Source: Actinomycetota bacterium (GTDB lineage: Bacteria; Actinomycetota; Actinomycetes; Actinomycetales; Microbacteriaceae). Taken from it: DNA of 35,435 bases. The position numbers and the translations under genes were made by a program. The notes beneath the pieces are model-generated. The model saw only the letters and a program-made list of their open reading frames with translations. It did not search any database and was not told the origin of the DNA. Positions 8,674 through 17,035 of this stretch are shown here, piece by piece (the stretch's first letter is position 1; every line of letters begins with the position of its first letter). The DNA lies in the NCBI GenBank assembly GCA_018268515.1, contig JAFDWK010000033.1, positions 1-35,435 of the forward strand, given 5' to 3'.

Positions 8674-8705
8674 ACGAAAGCCCTCGGTTCGCCGAGGGCT
8701 TTCGT
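8674..8705 (+). terminator. Rho-independent terminator after tRNA-Glu
   Basis: A perfect 14-bp inverted repeat (8674-8687 with 8692-8705) closes a TTCG tetraloop. The T tract is short and lies mainly within the 3' arm. Being symmetrical, it might also act on the opposite strand. Confidence 0.9.
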
Positions 8706-8798
8706 CGTCTCCGGGATGACGTCGCCGGAGCGCGACACGCGCTGCCGGGAATACGACGAACGATGACGCGCGTTGAGGAGCGGGGGAAACCCGCGACC

Positions 8799-8804
8799 TA
8801 GGCT
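8799..8804 (+). promoter_or_regulatory. -10 hexamer for the leaderless DUF1684 gene
   Basis: TAGGCT ends exactly 6 nt before the ATG at 8811. The six intervening bases, GGAGAG, touch the ATG and are too close to work as a normal ribosome binding site. Confidence 0.6.
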
Positions 8805-8810
8805 GGAGAG

Positions 8811-9551
8811 ATGCCCGTGAACGCTACGACCGACGCCGATTCCGCGGCGGCGCGCACCGCCCATGACGCGTGGAAGGCCGGCCGTCTCGCCGCCGTGACC
8901 GCACCGCAGGGCAACCTCGCCCTCATCGAGACGCGATGGCTGGAGCCCGAGGACGACACGACGCTCGAAGAGGCGTCCGCGGGTCTGCCCGACACGGTCG
9001 TCGTGACGGAGCTCACCCGCCGTCACCTCACCACGGGAGATCCGGAGCGGGGTTTCCGGTTCTGGGATGCCGCATCCGCGCGCAACCGCGAGTTCGAGGG
9101 CATCGCGACCTTCGAGTACGACCCCGTCTGGCGCCTGACCGGGACGTTCACCCCGGTTTCGGGCGGCCGCGCCGTGCCGTACGAGCACCTGCGCGACAAC
9201 GGCCTCAGCCGCGAGCTGCCCGTGCCCGGCGACCTCGCGGTCACGATCGACGGCGCCGATTACTCGCTCGACGCGTTCGACGACGGCGGCACGCTGCTGC
9301 TCGTGTTCGCGGATCCGACGAACCGCACCGAGGATCCCGAGACCCGCACGTACGGGCCGGGACGGTTCCTGTTCGTGCAGGACGACTCCGGTCTCGAGGG
9401 GACGCGCGAGGTCGTGCTCGACTTCAACCGCGCCTTCGTGCCGCCCTGCGGCTTCTCCGACCAGTACAACTGCCCGCTGCCGCCGCTCTCCAACCGGCTC
9501 ACGACGCCGGTGCGCGCGGGTGAGCGAATGCCTCTTCCCGATCAGCACTGA
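8811..9551 (+). CDS. DUF1684 domain protein
   Basis: This 246-residue soluble protein ends in the hallmark of the DUF1684 family: a segment with PPCGFSD (C213), NCPLPP (C221), then NRL and AGER, near residues 211-239. The family is widespread in actinobacteria and other bacteria. No biochemical role is established that I can cite, and none is claimed here. The N-terminal part has the expected W-x-x-R pattern (HDAWKAGRLAAV) followed by beta-rich sequence. No signal peptide is seen. The start at 8811 is supported by the hexamer at leaderless spacing. The stop overlaps a set of 19-nt repeats that lead into the ABC importer operon, so read-through from this gene into the operon is possible. Confidence 0.85.
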   Translation: MPVNATTDADSAAARTAHDAWKAGRLAAVTAPQGNLALIETRWLEPEDDTTLEEASAGLPDTVVVTELTRRHLTTGDPERGFRFWDAASARNREFEGIATFEYDPVWRLTGTFTPVSGGRAVPYEHLRDNGLSRELPVPGDLAVTIDGADYSLDAFDDGGTLLLVFADPTNRTEDPETRTYGPGRFLFVQDDSGLEGTREVVLDFNRAFVPPCGFSDQYNCPLPPLSNRLTTPVRAGERMPLPDQH

Positions 9552-9604
9552 CGCGACCCGAACGCACTGACGCACCCCGAACGCACCGAAGCCTCCCGAA
9601 CAGC
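9548..9604 (+). repeat. Three imperfect 19-nt tandem repeats
   Basis: Units lie at 9548-9566, 9567-9585 and 9586-9604. The first two differ at one or two positions and the third is more diverged. The shared core is CCCGAAC. They fill nearly the whole gap between the DUF1684 stop and the ribosome binding site of the ABC lipoprotein gene. Confidence 0.85.
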
Positions 9605-9619
9605 CCTGAAGGACCATCC

Positions 9620-11125
9620 ATGAAGTTCTCCCGCATCGCGGCACTCGCCGCCTCCCTCACGGTGGTCGCCGTGCTCGCCACGGCGTGCTCCGGCGGCGCC
9701 GGATCGGTCGGCGGCACGCCCGACGCGAACGCGACCATCCGGATCGGCTCGCTCTCGGCACCGCTGAACCTGTCCAACGTCGACGCGGGCGGTCAGGGCG
9801 TCACCGAGGCGCTGAACGGCAACGTGTACGAGGGGCTGTTCCAGCTCAGCGACGACGGCAAGGTGGTCAACCGCCTCGCCACCGACTACTCGGTCAGCCC
9901 CGACGGGCTCGCCTACACGGTGAAGCTGCGCAGCGGCGTGACCTTCCACTCCGGCAAGGCGCTGACCAGCGCCGACGTGAAGTCCTCGCTTGGGCGCGTG
10001 CTCGCCGACAGCTCGCAGTCCGCCCGCAAGTCGCAGCTCGCGGTCGTCGACAGCATCGAGACGCCCGACCCGCAGACCGTCGTCTTCCACCTGAAGTCGC
10101 GCTCGATCTCGTTTCCGTACAACCTCACCTACGTGTGGATCGTGAACACCGACGCGAAGGATCTGAAGACCGCCGAGGACGGCACGGGCCCCTACACGGT
10201 CGACCAGTTCAAGCGCGGCTCCTCGCTCACGCTCAAGCGCTTCCCGGGCTACTGGGGGACCGCGGCGAAGAGCAAGGAGGTCGATTTCACCTACTTCACC
10301 GACGCCTCCGCGCTCTCCAACGCGCTGCTGACCAACGCGGTCGACATCGTCACGCAGGTGCAGAGCCCCGACGCGCTCAAGCAGTTCACGGGCAACAAGG
10401 CCTTCACGGTCTCCGAGAACACGTCCACGACGAAGGAGCTGCTGGCCTTCAACGACAAGGTCGCGCCGTTCGACGACAAGCGCGTGCGCAAGGCGATCAC
10501 GCAGGCGATCGACGACAAGAAGCTGCTGGACTCGATCTGGGCGGGTCGCGGCACGCTGATCGGATCCATGGTGCCGCCCACGGACCCCTGGTACGAGGAC
10601 CTCACCTCGGTCAACCCGTACGACCCGGCCGCGGCGAAGTCGCTGCTCGCCGAGGCCGGGCAGTCGAACCTCTCCTTCACGCTCGACACCCCGTCCTACG
10701 ACCCGCACCCGGCGGTCGCGGAGTTCATCAAGTCCGAGCTGGCCAAGGTCGGCGTCACGGTCAAGATCAACACGATCTCCGAGGACCAGTGGTACACGAA
10801 CGTCTTCCAGAAGAAGGACTTCGCCGCGACGCTGCAGGAGCACGTCAACGACCGCGACCTGGTCTGGTACGGCAACCCGAACTTCTACTGGGGCTACGAC
10901 AACCCGCAGGTCGTGCAGTGGGTCGCCGACGCCGAGCAGGCGAGCAGCACCGACGAGCAGACCGCGATCCTCAAGAAGGTCAACACGCAGATCGCGGAGG
11001 ACGCCGCGAGCGACTGGCTGTTCCTGGCCCCGCAGATCGTCGTCGCATCGAGCGCGGTCAAGGGCTACCCCGTGCACGGCCTGAACTCGCAGTTCTTCGT
11101 GGCGGACATCGAGAAGACCCAGTGA
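9620..11125 (+). CDS. ABC importer substrate-binding lipoprotein (SBP_bac_5)
   Basis: This 501-residue protein is the extracytoplasmic receptor of a peptide/nickel-type ABC importer. A lipoprotein signal peptide ends in LATAC with the lipidated cysteine at C23. The mature part fits family 5 solute-binding proteins: an early NVYEGLFQLSDDGKVVNRLA segment and then the SPDGLAYTVKLRSGVTFHSG block, which is typical of DppA/OppA-like receptors. Length is normal. The ATG at 9620 has a GAAGGA ribosome binding site 5-6 nt upstream (about 9608-9613), so unlike many neighbours this gene is translated from a leader. It heads an operon with two permeases and two ATPases. The ligand (peptide, metal chelate or other) cannot be told. 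Confidence 0.93.
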   Translation: MKFSRIAALAASLTVVAVLATACSGGAGSVGGTPDANATIRIGSLSAPLNLSNVDAGGQGVTEALNGNVYEGLFQLSDDGKVVNRLATDYSVSPDGLAYTVKLRSGVTFHSGKALTSADVKSSLGRVLADSSQSARKSQLAVVDSIETPDPQTVVFHLKSRSISFPYNLTYVWIVNTDAKDLKTAEDGTGPYTVDQFKRGSSLTLKRFPGYWGTAAKSKEVDFTYFTDASALSNALLTNAVDIVTQVQSPDALKQFTGNKAFTVSENTSTTKELLAFNDKVAPFDDKRVRKAITQAIDDKKLLDSIWAGRGTLIGSMVPPTDPWYEDLTSVNPYDPAAAKSLLAEAGQSNLSFTLDTPSYDPHPAVAEFIKSELAKVGVTVKINTISEDQWYTNVFQKKDFAATLQEHVNDRDLVWYGNPNFYWGYDNPQVVQWVADAEQASSTDEQTAILKKVNTQIAEDAASDWLFLAPQIVVASSAVKGYPVHGLNSQFFVADIEKTQ

Positions 11126-11162
11126 TCGCGGCCGTCCGGCCGATGCGACGGACAGGGGCGCG

Positions 11163-12134
11163 GTGACCCGATACCTCGTCCGCCGCCTGCTCTTCCTGGT
11201 GCTCTCGTTCCTGGTGGGGATGCTCGTCGTCTTCCTGCTGCTGCGGGTGCTCCCCGGTGACCCGGCGAACGCGCTCATCTCGGTGAACGCGACGCCCGAG
11301 CAGATCGCGGCCGCGAGGGCGCAGGTCGGATCCGACCAGCCGGTGCTCGTGCAGCTGGGATCGTGGCTCTCCGGCCTGCTCCGAGGCGATCTGGGCACGT
11401 CGTTCACCTCGGGCGCTCCCGTCGCGGACGACATCGCCTCCCGGCTCGCGGTGACGCTGCCGCTCGCGCTCATCTCGTTCGTGATCGCGACCGTGCTCGG
11501 GTCCGTGATCGGAGTGGTCGCGGCGGCGCGGGCGAGGACCTGGTACGGCGCGCTGCTGGGCGCGATCACGCAGCTGGGCATCGCGGTGCCGGTGTTCTGG
11601 GTCGGACTCCTGGTGGTCTGGCTGTTCGCGCTGACCCTGCGGCTGCTGCCCTCCGGCGGCTTCCCGCGCGACGACTGGGCCGACCCCGGTGCGGCACTGA
11701 GCGCGCTCGCGCTGCCCGTCCTCACGATCGTGATCGTGATGAGCGCCTCGCTCGCACGCTACGTGCGCTCGGCGACGCTCGATGTCCTCGACTCCGACTA
11801 TCTGCGCACGGCCCGCGCGCTGGGGGAGAGCAGGGCCGGCGCGTTCTTCGCGCACGGCGTGCGCAACGCGGCCGTCCCGGTGATCTCGATCCTCGGCATC
11901 GAACTCGCATCGACCCTGCTCGGCGCGGTGGTCGTCGAGTCGGTCTTCACGCTCCCGGGCCTCGGCGCGCTGCTGGTGAAGGCCGTTGGCGAGCACGACT
12001 ACCCGAGCATCCAGGGTGTGCTCGTGGTCACCACCGCTCTGGTGCTGCTCATCGGCTTCCTGGCCGACGTCGCCCAGCGCCTCGTCGACCCGCGCCTGCG
12101 CGGCAGCATCTCGGCGAGAGGGGAACAGGCATGA
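11163..12134 (+). CDS. ABC importer permease, DppB/OppB type
   Basis: This 323-residue inner membrane subunit forms half of the transport channel. It begins MTRYLVRRLLFLVLSFLVGM, typical of DppB-type proteins, has about six helices, and carries the EAA-like cytoplasmic loop LRTARALGESRAGAFFAHGVRNA that docks on the ATPase. The GTG at 11163 starts 37 nt after the lipoprotein gene. The stop overlaps the start of the next permease by ATGA (12131-12134), so translation is probably coupled. Confidence 0.92.
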   Translation: MTRYLVRRLLFLVLSFLVGMLVVFLLLRVLPGDPANALISVNATPEQIAAARAQVGSDQPVLVQLGSWLSGLLRGDLGTSFTSGAPVADDIASRLAVTLPLALISFVIATVLGSVIGVVAAARARTWYGALLGAITQLGIAVPVFWVGLLVVWLFALTLRLLPSGGFPRDDWADPGAALSALALPVLTIVIVMSASLARYVRSATLDVLDSDYLRTARALGESRAGAFFAHGVRNAAVPVISILGIELASTLLGAVVVESVFTLPGLGALLVKAVGEHDYPSIQGVLVVTTALVLLIGFLADVAQRLVDPRLRGSISARGEQA

Positions 12135-12958
12135 CCCGCTCCGTGCGCCGCCGGGACATCACGCTCACGATCGGGATCGTGATCCTCGGAGTGCTCGCCC
12201 TCGCTGCGCTCGTCTCGGTGTTCTGGATGCCGTTCCCTCTCGACGACACCTCCGGCGGGCGGCTCGCGCCGCCGGGAGGCGCTCACCTGTTCGGCACCGA
12301 CAAGCTCGGGCGGGACCTGTTCAGCCAGGTGCTCGCCGGCACCCGGATCGCGATGCTGGTCGGGCTCGGCGCCGTCGCCCTCGCCGCCGTCATCGGCTTC
12401 GTGCTCGGCACGTTCGCGGCGCTGCTGCCCGGGTGGGTGGACGACGCGGTCTCCTCGCTCCTCGATGTGCTGATCGCCTTCCCGACGCTGCTGCTCGCGA
12501 TGCTGATCGTCGCCGCGCGCGGCCCCGGCCTGGACACGGCGATCGTCGCGATCGGGATCGCCGGATCCGCGATCGTCTCGCGCTTCACCCGGATCCTCGT
12601 CAAGAACGTGCTGTCGCGGAGCTTCGTGACGGCGGCACGCACGTCCGGCGCGCCCACGTGGGGCGTGCTCGCCCGTCACGTGCTGCCGAACATCTGGCCC
12701 GCGCTCGTGGTGAACCTCGCGGTCCTCTTCGGCGCGGCGATCATGGCGGAGGCGTCGCTGTCCTACCTCGGCCTCGGCGTACCGCCGCCCAACTCCTCCC
12801 TGGGACGCCTGCTGCAGGAGGCCCAGGGGACGGTGCTGACCTCGCCCTGGGGCGCGGTCATCCCGGGAGCGGTGATCGCCCTGCTCGTGCTGGGGGCGAA
12901 CGCGGTCGCGGACGGCCTGCGGGAGCGGTTCGATCCGACCAGACGGGGGAGGAGCTGA
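12131..12958 (+). CDS. ABC importer permease, DppC/OppC type
   Basis: This 275-residue membrane subunit is the second half of the channel. Family marks are the GTDKLGRDLFSQVLAGTR segment, the hallmark of DppC proteins (GTDxxGRD), at about residues 55-72, and the EAA loop VTAARTSGAPTWGVLARHVLPN. About six helices are seen. The open frame runs on upstream inside dppB in a different register, but the homology begins at the ATG at 12131, which overlaps the dppB stop. Its own stop (TGA 12956-12958) shares one base with the next ATG. Confidence 0.92.
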   Translation: MTRSVRRRDITLTIGIVILGVLALAALVSVFWMPFPLDDTSGGRLAPPGGAHLFGTDKLGRDLFSQVLAGTRIAMLVGLGAVALAAVIGFVLGTFAALLPGWVDDAVSSLLDVLIAFPTLLLAMLIVAARGPGLDTAIVAIGIAGSAIVSRFTRILVKNVLSRSFVTAARTSGAPTWGVLARHVLPNIWPALVVNLAVLFGAAIMAEASLSYLGLGVPPPNSSLGRLLQEAQGTVLTSPWGAVIPGAVIALLVLGANAVADGLRERFDPTRRGRS

Positions 12959-13788
12959 TGGGCGCGACGCTGCAGGTGCGGGGACTCCGCATCCTCACGA
13001 ACGAGGGAGCCGTGCTCGTCCGAGACCTCGACCTCGACCTCGCCCCGGGCGAGCGGCTGGGACTCGTCGGCGAGTCCGGATCCGGCAAGACGCTCACCGG
13101 GCTCGCCCTGCTGGGCCTTCTGCCGTCCGGGCTCACGGCGAGCGGATCCGTCCGGCTCGACGACACGGAGCTGATCGGCGCCGGCGAGCGCGTGCTGCAG
13201 CGGGTGCGCGGATCGCGGATCGCGGCCGTGTTCCAGGATCCGTCCTCGGCGCTCGACCCGCTCATGCGCGTGGGCGATCAGATCGCCCGGCCGTTGCGGC
13301 GCCACCGGGGACAGCAGGGCGCGCAGTTGCGCGCAGCCGTGCGCGCGGCCGCCGAGGAGGTGCGCCTGCCGGATCCCGACCGGCTGCTGCAGCGCTACCC
13401 GTTCGAGCTCTCCGGAGGACAGCGCCAGCGGATCGCGATCGCGATGGCGCTGGCGTGCCGTCCCGACGTGCTCCTCGCGGACGAGCCGACCACGGCGCTC
13501 GACGTGACCGTCCAGGCCACCGTGCTCGAGCTGCTCGACGACGCGGTGCGCCGGCACGGGACCTCGCTCGTGTTCGTCTCGCACGATCTCGCCGTCGTCG
13601 CCGGGATCGCCGAGCGCGCGATCGTGCTGCGCCGCGGCGAGGTGGTCGAGGCGGGCCTGGCCCGCCACATCGTGACCGCGCCCGAGCATGGGTACACCCG
13701 CCGGCTGGTGACTGCGGCCCGCGAACTGGAGTCGGCGCTCGACCGCCTGAGCGGCTCCGGCACCGGCGAAGAGGGGAGCCGCTCATGA
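12958..13788 (+). CDS. ABC importer ATPase, DppD/OppD type
   Basis: This 276-residue cytoplasmic ATPase drives the importer. Walker A GESGSGKT lies at residues 38-45, the ABC signature LSGGQ at 151-155, and Walker B ends in D175-E176 (VLLADEP). The switch histidine is in FVSHDLAVV. It lacks the long C-terminal oligopeptide extension with four cysteines that binds an iron-sulfur cluster in many DppD/OppD proteins. It is linked to its neighbours by a 1-nt overlap upstream and an ATGA overlap downstream. The ATG at 12958 has GGAGG close upstream (12948-12952). Confidence 0.93.
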   Translation: MGATLQVRGLRILTNEGAVLVRDLDLDLAPGERLGLVGESGSGKTLTGLALLGLLPSGLTASGSVRLDDTELIGAGERVLQRVRGSRIAAVFQDPSSALDPLMRVGDQIARPLRRHRGQQGAQLRAAVRAAAEEVRLPDPDRLLQRYPFELSGGQRQRIAIAMALACRPDVLLADEPTTALDVTVQATVLELLDDAVRRHGTSLVFVSHDLAVVAGIAERAIVLRRGEVVEAGLARHIVTAPEHGYTRRLVTAARELESALDRLSGSGTGEEGSRS

Positions 13789-14567
13789 GCGCACTGTTCA
13801 CGCTGGACGGCGTCTCGCACCACTATCGCCGATCCGCACCCGCGGCCCTGCAGGACGTGACCTTCGCGATCGAGGCGGGGCGCAGCCTGGGCCTGGTCGG
13901 CGAGTCCGGATCCGGCAAGACCACCGTGCTCTCGCTCCTGCTCGGCCTGCGGCGCCCGAGCGCGGGAACGGTGCTGTTCGAAGGCGCGGCGCCGGCGTCC
14001 GGCACCCGTGGTGCGGTGCAGGCGTTCCGGCGTGCGGTGCAGCCCGTCTACCAGGATCCCTTCGCCTCGCTCGATCCGCGCCAGCGCGTCGACTCCGTCC
14101 TCGCCGAGCCGCTGCGGTGGCTCGGTGACGGTCACGGTGACGGCGAGGCGCGTCCGTCCCGCGGCGATCGGGTGGTCGAGGCGCTGCGCGACGTCGAGCT
14201 CGACCCCGATGCCCTGCTGCGCTACCCGCACGAATTCTCCGGAGGTCAGCGGCAGCGCATCGCGATCGCGCGCGCCCTGATCACGCGCCCTCGGGTGCTG
14301 CTCGCGGACGAGCCCGTGAGCGCGCTCGACCTGTCCACCCGACTCGACATCGTGCGACTGCTCGCGCGCCTTCAGGCCGAGCACGGCATGACGCTCGTGA
14401 TGGTCTCGCACGACCTGTCGATCGTCGCCGAGCTCTGCGCGGACGTCGTGGTGCTGCAGGGGGGACGTGTCGTCGACGCCGGGCGGACCGCCGATGTGCT
14501 CGCGCACCCGCGGAACGCTTACACGCGGGCTCTCATCGACGCCGTGCCGAGACTCCCGCAGGCCTGA
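13785..14567 (+). CDS. ABC importer ATPase, DppF/OppF type
   Basis: This 260-residue ATPase pairs with the preceding one. Walker A GESGSGKT is at residues 39-46. The signature FSGGQRQR, the Walker B LLADEP with D-loop SALD, and the H-loop VSHDLSIV follow in order. The ATG overlaps the upstream stop (ATGA, 13785-13788), with GGGGAG just upstream. Its last 35 nt overlap the 3' end of the convergent acyltransferase gene, so the two transcripts are complementary at their ends unless stopped early. It closes the importer operon. Confidence 0.93.
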   Translation: MSALFTLDGVSHHYRRSAPAALQDVTFAIEAGRSLGLVGESGSGKTTVLSLLLGLRRPSAGTVLFEGAAPASGTRGAVQAFRRAVQPVYQDPFASLDPRQRVDSVLAEPLRWLGDGHGDGEARPSRGDRVVEALRDVELDPDALLRYPHEFSGGQRQRIAIARALITRPRVLLADEPVSALDLSTRLDIVRLLARLQAEHGMTLVMVSHDLSIVAELCADVVVLQGGRVVDAGRTADVLAHPRNAYTRALIDAVPRLPQA

Positions 14568-15873
14568 GCGGTGCGCGGTAGGCGCCGGCCAGCCACAGCG
14601 CGAGCCCGGTCGCGAGCAGTGCGCACACGGCCAGAGGAAGATCCAGACCGTAGGCCGTGATCGCAAGGATCGGCAGCAGGAACACGACGACGGCGATCGC
14701 CATCATGCCGCGGGAGGGCTGCTCGCCCAGGGCCGGTGCCTTCTCGAAACGCACGAGCCAGAGCGACAGCAGCCACACCGCCGCGAGCACGACGATCAGG
14801 AACGGCACCCTGGTCCACCACCAGAGCGCGCTGCCGGGCGCCGGCATCGGCAGGGGGAGCAGCAGCTCCAGCCCGATCAGCACCATGATCAGCGGCAGGT
14901 GCCAGAGGTACACCGTCATGAGGCGCGAGCCGATGAGAAGGACCGCGCCCTGTGCGGCGCGGGTGCGCATGAGGGCTGTGAGCGGGCGGTGCAGCAGGGT
15001 GAGCGCTGCCGCCTGGACGACGGCGAGGATCGCGAGGGGCGTCGTCGGCGGCCACTGATTGCTGAGCATGTTCCAGGAGTATCCGCCGAGGGACACCAGA
15101 CCCCAGATCGCGAGATACCCGGCGGCGATGAGGGCGAGCAGTTGCCAGAATCTGCGACGCGAGAACCAGCCGTCGAAGAGGACGAAGCCGATCTGCTGGG
15201 CGAACAGCCAGACGAACGCCACATTCGGGATTCCGAAGAGCTCCGCACCGATGCCATAACCGGTCGAGGGCACGTGGCCGAGCCCGAGCAGGCCGCCGGC
15301 AACCAGGAACCGCAGCCCGTCCGTGCCCAGAGCACCGAGAAGGAGCACGAGCGGCACCCACATGCCGAAACGGGCATGCAACCCGATCATCCACGGCGCC
15401 AGCGACTGCACCAGCAGGTACGCGGCGAGGAACCACAGCGGCGAACCGACGCCGACGGCGATCGTGTCGACGAGCGCCGGATCGATGCCGAGCACGCGCG
15501 TCGCCGCCAGGGCGACTGCGAAGAAGACGAAGAGCGGGATCGCTGGGCGGGCGAGGCGTGCCAGACGCAGCCGCACGAATCCCACCGCGTCCTCGCCGCG
15601 GCGCTCGGCGGACCGCCAGCCCGCACGGGCCGCGTAGCCGCCGACGACGAAGAACAACGGCATGATGTTCAGGATCCAGCTCGCGGCGTCGAACCAGCTC
15701 TGACCCTCGACCGTCCGCTCGATGAGCAGGGATCCGTCGGGTCTGCGGCCGACCCCCGTGAACAGGATGTGCACGAACACCACCAGCACGACGCAGGCGA
15801 CGCGGGTGAGATCCAGCGTCAGATCCCGTCCCTCGGGCACCACGCGAGCGGGGGAGACGGCGGCGCTGCTCAT
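14533..15873 (-). CDS. Acyltransferase-3 family membrane protein
   Basis: This 446-residue protein has about ten or more membrane helices and fits the acyltransferase 3 family, which O-acylates sugars, cell-wall polymers or lipids at the inner membrane. Signs are the N-terminal RDLTLDLTRVACVVLVVFVH, where the family has an R-x-x-x-x-D-x-x-R-x-x-x-x-x-x-V-x-x-x-H pattern (H about residue 35), and the loop IMPLFFVVGGYAA near residues 70-82. The donor and acceptor are unknown. The start ATG at 15873 has TAGGGT 7 nt upstream on the minus strand, again without a ribosome binding site. It converges on and overlaps the importer operon by 35 nt. Confidence 0.87.
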   Translation of the reverse strand: MSSAAVSPARVVPEGRDLTLDLTRVACVVLVVFVHILFTGVGRRPDGSLLIERTVEGQSWFDAASWILNIMPLFFVVGGYAARAGWRSAERRGEDAVGFVRLRLARLARPAIPLFVFFAVALAATRVLGIDPALVDTIAVGVGSPLWFLAAYLLVQSLAPWMIGLHARFGMWVPLVLLLGALGTDGLRFLVAGGLLGLGHVPSTGYGIGAELFGIPNVAFVWLFAQQIGFVLFDGWFSRRRFWQLLALIAAGYLAIWGLVSLGGYSWNMLSNQWPPTTPLAILAVVQAAALTLLHRPLTALMRTRAAQGAVLLIGSRLMTVYLWHLPLIMVLIGLELLLPLPMPAPGSALWWWTRVPFLIVVLAAVWLLSLWLVRFEKAPALGEQPSRGMMAIAVVVFLLPILAITAYGLDLPLAVCALLATGLALWLAGAYRAPLRPAGVSARRR

Positions 15874-15880
15874 GGCGACG

Positions 15881-15886
15881 ACCCTA
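15881..15886 (-). promoter_or_regulatory. -10 hexamer near the acyltransferase start
   Basis: TAGGGT on the minus strand lies 7 nt before the ATG at 15873, one base more than at most leaderless starts here. Confidence 0.45.
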
Positions 15887-15931
15887 GCCGCGCATCCATG
15901 CCGTGGGCGGCATCCCGTCCGCGTGGTGCGC

Positions 15932-17035
15932 TCAGTCCTCGCGGGCCTTCGCGCTCGTCACCGCGGCGAGGCGGGTGCGCCGGGCGCGGCGCGCCCGGAC
16001 GATCGCCCACACGATGAGCGCCACGACCAGGGCGAGCGCGAGCCAGGGCAGGAGGAATCCGAGGGCGATCACGAGGGCGTTGAGGGAGACGATGAGTCCC
16101 TTCCACCCGGCCGCGAGACCATCCCCGAAGCCCGCGGGATCCGCCGCCGCGGGCGCCTGGTGCACGAGCGTCACCTGCACCGACGACATCGCGACCTGCG
16201 ACTCGAGATCCTTCAGCTGCTGCTGCGCCGACTGCAGCTGCGACTGACGGTCGGTGAGCGCGGTCTCGGCCGTGAGCAGGTCCGCGACCGAGGTCGCCTG
16301 CGACATCAGCTGGGTGAGGCGCGTGACCGATGTCGTCAAGGAGTCGATCTGCGCGCGCAGGTCGGTCGTCGCCGTGGTCACGTCGTTCGTGCCGACCGAG
16401 GTCGCCAGCACCGTGCCCTGGGCGCGCAGCGCATCCATCACGGCATCGAGGTCCGCCGCGGGAACCCGCAGGGTCACCCACCCGTCGCCCGCCGGCGACG
16501 GGACGATCCCGCCGCCCGTGGTCAGGGGCGTCGACGTCGATCCGATCTGCTGGCTCTCCACGAAGCCGCCGTGCTTCTTCGCGAGCGCCGCCAGCGCATC
16601 GGCGGCCGTGCGCACGTCGTCGACCTGCACGGTGGCGGATCCGGTGCGGACGACGTCCCGCGGTGTGTTCGTCGACGACGTGGATCCGCCCGCGGGGGAG
16701 GAGGCACCACCGGAGCTCTGCGCCAGATCCTTCGCCGCGCCGCTCAGAGGCTGCGCACCCGAGGGCGCGTTGTACGGCGCGGTGGCGATCGAGGATCCGG
16801 AGGAGGCGGATCCGGTGGCGTTCAGGATCGCCGGTGTGACGAGAACGCCGACCACGAAGGCCGCGGCGACACCGCCCGCGGTCAGCCAGCCGCGACGGCG
16901 GGCACGTCGCCGGGTGAGGGCGCGGTGTGCACGCTCGGCGGCGCGCTCCTCGGCGATCTGCGCGAAGACGGCCTCCTCGAGGCGGTCCGCCGTCTCTTCG
17001 GACAGCTCGGGCAGCTCGGTCGGGGTGGTGGTCAT
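15932..17035 (-). CDS. DUF4349 membrane protein coupled to an ECF sigma factor
   Basis: This 367-residue protein has a cytoplasmic N-terminus of about 48 residues (acidic helix, then a run of arginines), a membrane helix at about 50-71, a large extracytoplasmic domain and a C-terminal helix followed by a basic tail (about 310-360). The outer domain has the DUF4349 pattern: VRTGSATVQVDDV, then LRVPAADLDAVMDALRAQG, and a coiled coil rich in Q and L (about residues 240-295). The ATG at 17035 overlaps the sigma factor stop by ATGA. The open frame upstream of this ATG is ignored because it overlaps the sigma gene. Placement suggests an anti-sigma or sensor role for the N-terminal segment, but no known anti-sigma motif (for example HxxxCxxC) is seen. 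Confidence 0.85.
   Translation of the reverse strand: MTTTPTELPELSEETADRLEEAVFAQIAEERAAERAHRALTRRRARRRGWLTAGGVAAAFVVGVLVTPAILNATGSASSGSSIATAPYNAPSGAQPLSGAAKDLAQSSGGASSPAGGSTSSTNTPRDVVRTGSATVQVDDVRTAADALAALAKKHGGFVESQQIGSTSTPLTTGGGIVPSPAGDGWVTLRVPAADLDAVMDALRAQGTVLATSVGTNDVTTATTDLRAQIDSLTTSVTRLTQLMSQATSVADLLTAETALTDRQSQLQSAQQQLKDLESQVAMSSVQVTLVHQAPAAADPAGFGDGLAAGWKGLIVSLNALVIALGFLLPWLALALVVALIVWAIVRARRARRTRLAAVTSAKARED

Noticed and set aside
9542-11725. A 727-codon minus-strand frame over the ABC importer genes
   Set aside because: Antisense shadow of the lipoprotein and permease genes; low-complexity arginine/valine-rich sequence with no motif.
13069-13923. The two importer ATPases as a recent duplication because their Walker A codons are nearly identical
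   Set aside because: Identity is limited to the conserved motif; the rest differs as expected for DppD and DppF paralogues.
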